Below, piece by piece: positions 5,350 through 8,244 of a stretch of 8,244 nucleotides of DNA. The notes beneath the pieces are model-generated. The model was not told the origin of the DNA and made no database searches. It saw only the letters and a list, made by a program, of their open reading frames with translations. The stretch is taken from NCBI GenBank assembly GCA_031255875.1, contig JAIRRR010000237.1, forward strand, positions 1-8,244. Direction: 5' to 3'. Each line of letters opens with the position of its first letter. Positions within the stretch are counted from its first letter, which is position 1. The position numbers and the translations under genes are program-made. The stretch comes from Treponema sp. GTDB lineage: Bacteria > Spirochaetota > Spirochaetia > Treponematales > Breznakiellaceae.

Positions 5350-7281
5350 CTAGGAACGCTGGGATACCAGGATTATCAGGGACAGGAAGAAGAGCAGCGA
5401 CACCGCGACGCCCAGGATCGCCATGGAAGATGTAAAGCTCAGGGCGAGGGCCATCCCTATGCCCAGGGCTTCAATCAGGGAGCGGTACACGGAAGTACAG
5501 GCGAGAAAAACCACCGGCATGACCCCCAGCATGGGTACCGCCAGGTACCGGGGCTGCTTCCGGGGCCGGAAACGCCAGGCCACGACCAGGGCCAGGATGA
5601 ACAGGGGGAGCAGGAACACCGGCTCGGCTATGCGGTTGATTGCCTCGGCGCGGAACACCTCGCGGATGTAACCGTAGGGGGCCAGGTTCTGTTCGGCGGC
5701 AAAGAGGGAGGGAATTTGAAGGTATTCCGGGCCACGCCTTGCCCGGGTGATAAGCAGGAAATTTTCGTAGGACAGATCCAGAAGAAGCTCGGCCCCGCCC
5801 AGCTCCGCCGGTTCCGGCCCGGTCCAGACCGGCTCCCAGCGCAGATCCGGGTTCCGGCGATCCAGGGACCGGAGCAGCAGCACCGTCCGGGGCCTGCCGT
5901 TTATTGTCTTGGGCAGGAATTTCGCGTAGGGCGCTTCCATCCGGCTGGCAAGGGAGCCGGCGCCGTTGATCGCGGCCAGCTCGATGTCAAAGCCGTAGGA
6001 ATAATCCGGAAAAGTGGAAAGGGCGCCCACCCGCAGCGCCATCCGGCCGTCAGGCTCGCCCGCGCCGTTATACCGGGGCAGCGAGAATACCGCCTCGGTC
6101 AGAACGTCGCCCAGGGTAAGCTCAAGCTCGTCCGCGAAAAAGGCTATTTGCAGGGTTTCCGTTTCGCAGCGCCGCAGAAAATCGGCCGCGTCCGGATCGT
6201 CCGGGCTGACGCCGATCAGCTCTTTGAAAATATAATAACCTTTGATCCAGTCCTGGCCTACCATGGCTTCGTAGCCGGACCGCTTAAGCCGGTATATCTG
6301 GTACAGATCCCTTTCCCGGCTGTTGGGCGCCAGGGATTCAATCGCGTTCCAGGCCCGCCCGGCCAGGCGCGCCGATTCGCCCGCCTCGACGGAGCCGGGC
6401 CTGGCAAGGCGCCCCGCCAGGGTGGCGAGCCAGTGGGCGTCGTAGTACCGCTCCTCCCCAAAGGCCGCCTCCCCGAACCGCAGGGCCTCCGTCGCGTCCA
6501 CCGGCGACCGCTCCCGGGGATCAGGGCCCGGCTGGCGCTCGGCAGGGGCGACGCGGTCCTGCAAATACTGGGAACGGTAGAATTCGGCGTCAATTTGGTT
6601 TTTCAGCCCGCTCACATCCGGATTGTCCGGCCATATTTGCTCGCAGATATTCGCGAACCGGGAGGCCTCGGTCCATTCCCCCGCCTGGGCGTGGTTTACG
6701 GCCCTGTCCCGGGAATCCCGGTACAGCTCGCCGCGGAAGACCATGGTTTCCCGGGCGTCGGCGGCAAGGGGCCGCGCCACGAAAAAGAGCGCCCCGTACA
6801 GGATCACCGCTATTATGGCGGTAAGGATGGGCAGCCTGAGCCTGTGCAAAAAGCCCGCGTCAAAGCGCCTATCCCCCTCCGGCTCCCCGGTCCCGCGGCT
6901 AAAGGGAATCATCAGGGCGGACATGGCCAGCGCCGGAAAGAAGCCGACAAATTCCAGAATCCACTGGGCAAAACGCCACCCGGAAGCGTACAGGTCAAGG
7001 GGCGGGCGCGAAACCGGGAACAGGTATCTGAAACCGAATGTTGCCAGGGCGCAGGCCGCCAAATACCCGAAGAATACCGCCGGGGGCGATACAAAAACCA
7101 GCTTGCCCGCCTCGCTCAGCGGGGGTATTCCGGCTTTCGGCGGCTTTTTTCCCCTGGGCGGCTTCGGGGCTTTTGGCGGCTTCTTTTCCTTCGGAGGCTT
7201 CGGGGCTTTGGGGGGCTTTTTTTCCCTGGGCGGTTTCGGGGCTTCGGGGGCTTTTTCCCCGGCCTGCGCGGGCGGCGGCAT
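5350..7281 (-). CDS. Multi-pass membrane protein with Pro/Lys repeat tail and TPR-like domain, unknown function
   Basis: I do not recognise a family for this 643-aa protein. Residues 14-49 are three exact-length copies of a 12-residue Pro/Lys unit (APKPPREKKPPK and variants), a basic, extended cytoplasmic tail. Three membrane segments follow (about 68-89, 104-127, 149-172), then a large extracytoplasmic part: TPR-like helices at about 184-225, 264-315 and 325-372, then a mostly beta-type stretch (about 380-545). The C-terminus has three or four membrane segments (about 553-570, 579-597, 604-638). The start ATG shares one base with the stop of the upstream gene (TGATG) and has a G-rich Shine-Dalgarno (AAGGGGGG), so the two are translated together and the products probably act together. 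The 3TM-domain-3TM plan recalls LptF/LptG-type permeases, but I see no sequence proof. A TPR-containing transport or envelope-assembly factor is conjecture. Confidence 0.88.
   Translation of the reverse strand: MPPPAQAGEKAPEAPKPPREKKPPKAPKPPKEKKPPKAPKPPRGKKPPKAGIPPLSEAGKLVFVSPPAVFFGYLAACALATFGFRYLFPVSRPPLDLYASGWRFAQWILEFVGFFPALAMSALMIPFSRGTGEPEGDRRFDAGFLHRLRLPILTAIIAVILYGALFFVARPLAADARETMVFRGELYRDSRDRAVNHAQAGEWTEASRFANICEQIWPDNPDVSGLKNQIDAEFYRSQYLQDRVAPAERQPGPDPRERSPVDATEALRFGEAAFGEERYYDAHWLATLAGRLARPGSVEAGESARLAGRAWNAIESLAPNSRERDLYQIYRLKRSGYEAMVGQDWIKGYYIFKELIGVSPDDPDAADFLRRCETETLQIAFFADELELTLGDVLTEAVFSLPRYNGAGEPDGRMALRVGALSTFPDYSYGFDIELAAINGAGSLASRMEAPYAKFLPKTINGRPRTVLLLRSLDRRNPDLRWEPVWTGPEPAELGGAELLLDLSYENFLLITRARRGPEYLQIPSLFAAEQNLAPYGYIREVFRAEAINRIAEPVFLLPLFILALVVAWRFRPRKQPRYLAVPMLGVMPVVFLACTSVYRSLIEALGIGMALALSFTSSMAILGVAVSLLFFLSLIILVSQRS
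7135..7242 (-). repeat. Three 36-bp tandem repeats coding a Pro/Lys tail
   Basis: Three in-frame copies of 36 bp encode APKPPREKKPPK, APKPPKEKKPPK and APKPPRGKKPPK (residues 14-49 of the 643-aa membrane protein). Copies differ at several bases. Unit length is a multiple of three, so changes of copy number would keep the frame; runs of up to seven T/A lie inside and could slip. Confidence 0.85.
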
Positions 7282-8207
7282 CAGCCTGCCCCCCTTCGCC
7301 GTCTCCGGGCCATGGAAACCAGCAGGGTATAGATGATGACGAGCAGGGCTATGCCGGTATAGATCGTAGGGCTGACGATCCCGGAAGGCACAAGCCTTCC
7401 GGAAAAAAGGCCGATCAGGTTTTGTATTTCTTCGGAATTCAGGAAAACCTCGAAACTCAGAATACCCCGGAACAGGAGGACGCCGAAAAACAGATTCGCC
7501 AGCGGCCAGGCTGACAGATCAAACACGAAGCGGCAGGAAGACAAAAGCAGGGCGAGGGAAAGCAGGTAAATACAGAAAAAGAAAAAACCCGATCGCAGGC
7601 GGGTAAAAAGCTGTTCCGAGACCAGGCCGAAGTCCAGGCCCAGGTTGATCATAAACCAGGAGTTGTGGCTGTAAAAGGGCGCGGCCGGCAGGGCGGGGCG
7701 CTCATTCTGCTGCGGCGCGGTTGCCGGGGGCGTTTCCTGGAAGATCAGGGGCCGGTCCGGCAGGGCTACCACCCGGGGGCTTGCCGCGTCCGCCGGATCC
7801 CCGGCGATCACGATGGTCATGTCGCCGGACCTGAGCCTTAGACCGGGGTTTCCCAGAGTCCTGTGGGTCATCGGCGCTGCGGATTCCACGGCTTCCAGGC
7901 GGTCCAGGGCCAGGGAAAAGGCGAAGGAAAAGACAGTCGTGAACAGGAAGACAAAAACGATGGAAAACGCGGCCGGCATGGCGCGGCGGGCCGTATAACT
8001 GAGTGAAAGCAGGGCCGAGCAGTAGATCGCGGTGGAAAGGGCGTTTTTGGCCGACGCGGCGAGCGTCGCGGCCGGTTCCACGCTACGGGCCGGGATTGCG
8101 CGGACCGCGTCGATCCAGACAAAGAGGAACCGGACGCCGGATATTATGAGAAGCGACAGGATGAAGACGCCGCTGAAAAAAAGCGCCAGCCGTGCCAGAT
8201 TTTTCAC
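7281..8207 (-). CDS. Six-segment membrane protein of unknown function, GTG start
   Basis: A 308-aa protein that I cannot assign to a family. Membrane segments lie near 7-30, 57-73, 78-101, 206-228, 234-256 and 280-299; the tail SMARRRRRGAG is strongly basic and must be cytoplasmic, as must the N-terminus (MKNLAR). Residues about 102-205 form one extracytoplasmic domain, with a likely beta-type part (LRLRSGDMTIVIAG, 123-136) and a Pro/Gln-rich linker (158-178). The start is GTG at 8207; no other in-frame start keeps the first membrane segment. The TATAAT box ends only 8 nt before this GTG, so the mRNA would have a leader of 0-2 nt and no Shine-Dalgarno. Its stop overlaps the next gene's ATG by one base (TGATG). 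Both proteins have the same 3TM-domain-3TM order, suggesting a heteromeric complex. Gene real, role unknown. Confidence 0.88.
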   Translation of the reverse strand: MKNLARLALFFSGVFILSLLIISGVRFLFVWIDAVRAIPARSVEPAATLAASAKNALSTAIYCSALLSLSYTARRAMPAAFSIVFVFLFTTVFSFAFSLALDRLEAVESAAPMTHRTLGNPGLRLRSGDMTIVIAGDPADAASPRVVALPDRPLIFQETPPATAPQQNERPALPAAPFYSHNSWFMINLGLDFGLVSEQLFTRLRSGFFFFCIYLLSLALLLSSCRFVFDLSAWPLANLFFGVLLFRGILSFEVFLNSEEIQNLIGLFSGRLVPSGIVSPTIYTGIALLVIIYTLLVSMARRRRRGAG

Positions 8208-8215
8208 TTTCTATG

Positions 8216-8244
8216 ATTATACAGCGGGGGCGCTTGAAGCGCAA
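8216..8244 (-). promoter_or_regulatory. Sigma70-type promoter of the membrane-protein operon
   Basis: Perfect TATAAT (8221-8216), a 17-bp spacer and TTGCGC (8244-8239; three of six, first three bases right). Predicted start at 8209 or 8208, one or two bases before the GTG start codon. A 13-bp palindrome overlaps the -35 box and spacer. Confidence 0.65.
8230..8242. promoter_or_regulatory. Palindrome overlapping the -35 box, possible operator
   Basis: GCGCTT-G-AAGCGC is a perfect 6-bp inverted repeat around one base. It covers part of the -35 box and the adjoining spacer, where a repressor dimer would block RNA polymerase. The one-base centre is too small for an RNA hairpin of full length. Only one copy is seen; the sequence beyond the window could add to it. 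Confidence 0.35.

Noticed and set aside
7135..7242. 36-bp repeats as a CRISPR array
   Set aside because: The copies are directly adjacent without spacers and are translated as part of a membrane protein.
5716..7332. 538-codon plus-strand frame
   Set aside because: Shadow of the 643-aa membrane protein; the apparent Gly/Phe repeats mirror the Pro/Lys repeats.

Overview
All convincing genes in this window lie on the minus strand, so the map reads right to left. The DNA is GC-rich, with one AT-rich island at about 5160-5325. The best fit is a spirochaete of the Treponema group, possibly one of the GC-rich free-living or gut-associated relatives. This rests on the shortened alanyl-tRNA synthetase that stops right after its editing domain, on the gene order alaS - parvulin-like chaperone - nusB (which I recall from Treponema pallidum but could not check), and on two membrane proteins of a type with no clear family. 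The genus cannot be fixed from sequence alone.

Layout from right to left: (1) 8207-5350 is a two-gene unit of multi-pass membrane proteins (308 and 643 aa) joined by a TGATG overlap. It has a clear sigma70-type promoter at the window edge and a terminator just after the second gene. (2) 5349-4867 is a 483-bp non-coding region. It holds that terminator, phased A/T tracts, a good promoter, two hairpin/U-tract terminators in tandem, a possible leader ORF or small RNA, and several hairpins before the next gene. (3) 4866-4576 encodes a 96-aa single-RRM RNA-binding protein. (4) 4493-2706 is alaS, whose promoter would start transcription on the ATG itself. (5) 2580 to beyond the left edge is an operon of a secreted SurA/parvulin-like protein, nusB, and a membrane-anchored helical-repeat protein that runs off the window. 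Its promoter is at 2626-2599, with a 2-nt gap and then an ATGA overlap between genes.

Functionally the window mixes gene-expression machinery (AlaRS, NusB, RRM protein) with envelope proteins (the PPIase-like chaperone and three membrane proteins). The most interesting parts are the regulatory region before the RRM gene (curved-DNA candidate, promoter, tandem terminators), two genes that look leaderless, a parvulin domain without its catalytic histidines, and the unrecognised membrane-protein pair with a 3TM-domain-3TM plan in both members. All promoter, terminator and small-RNA calls were made by eye, without energy calculations or database searches.
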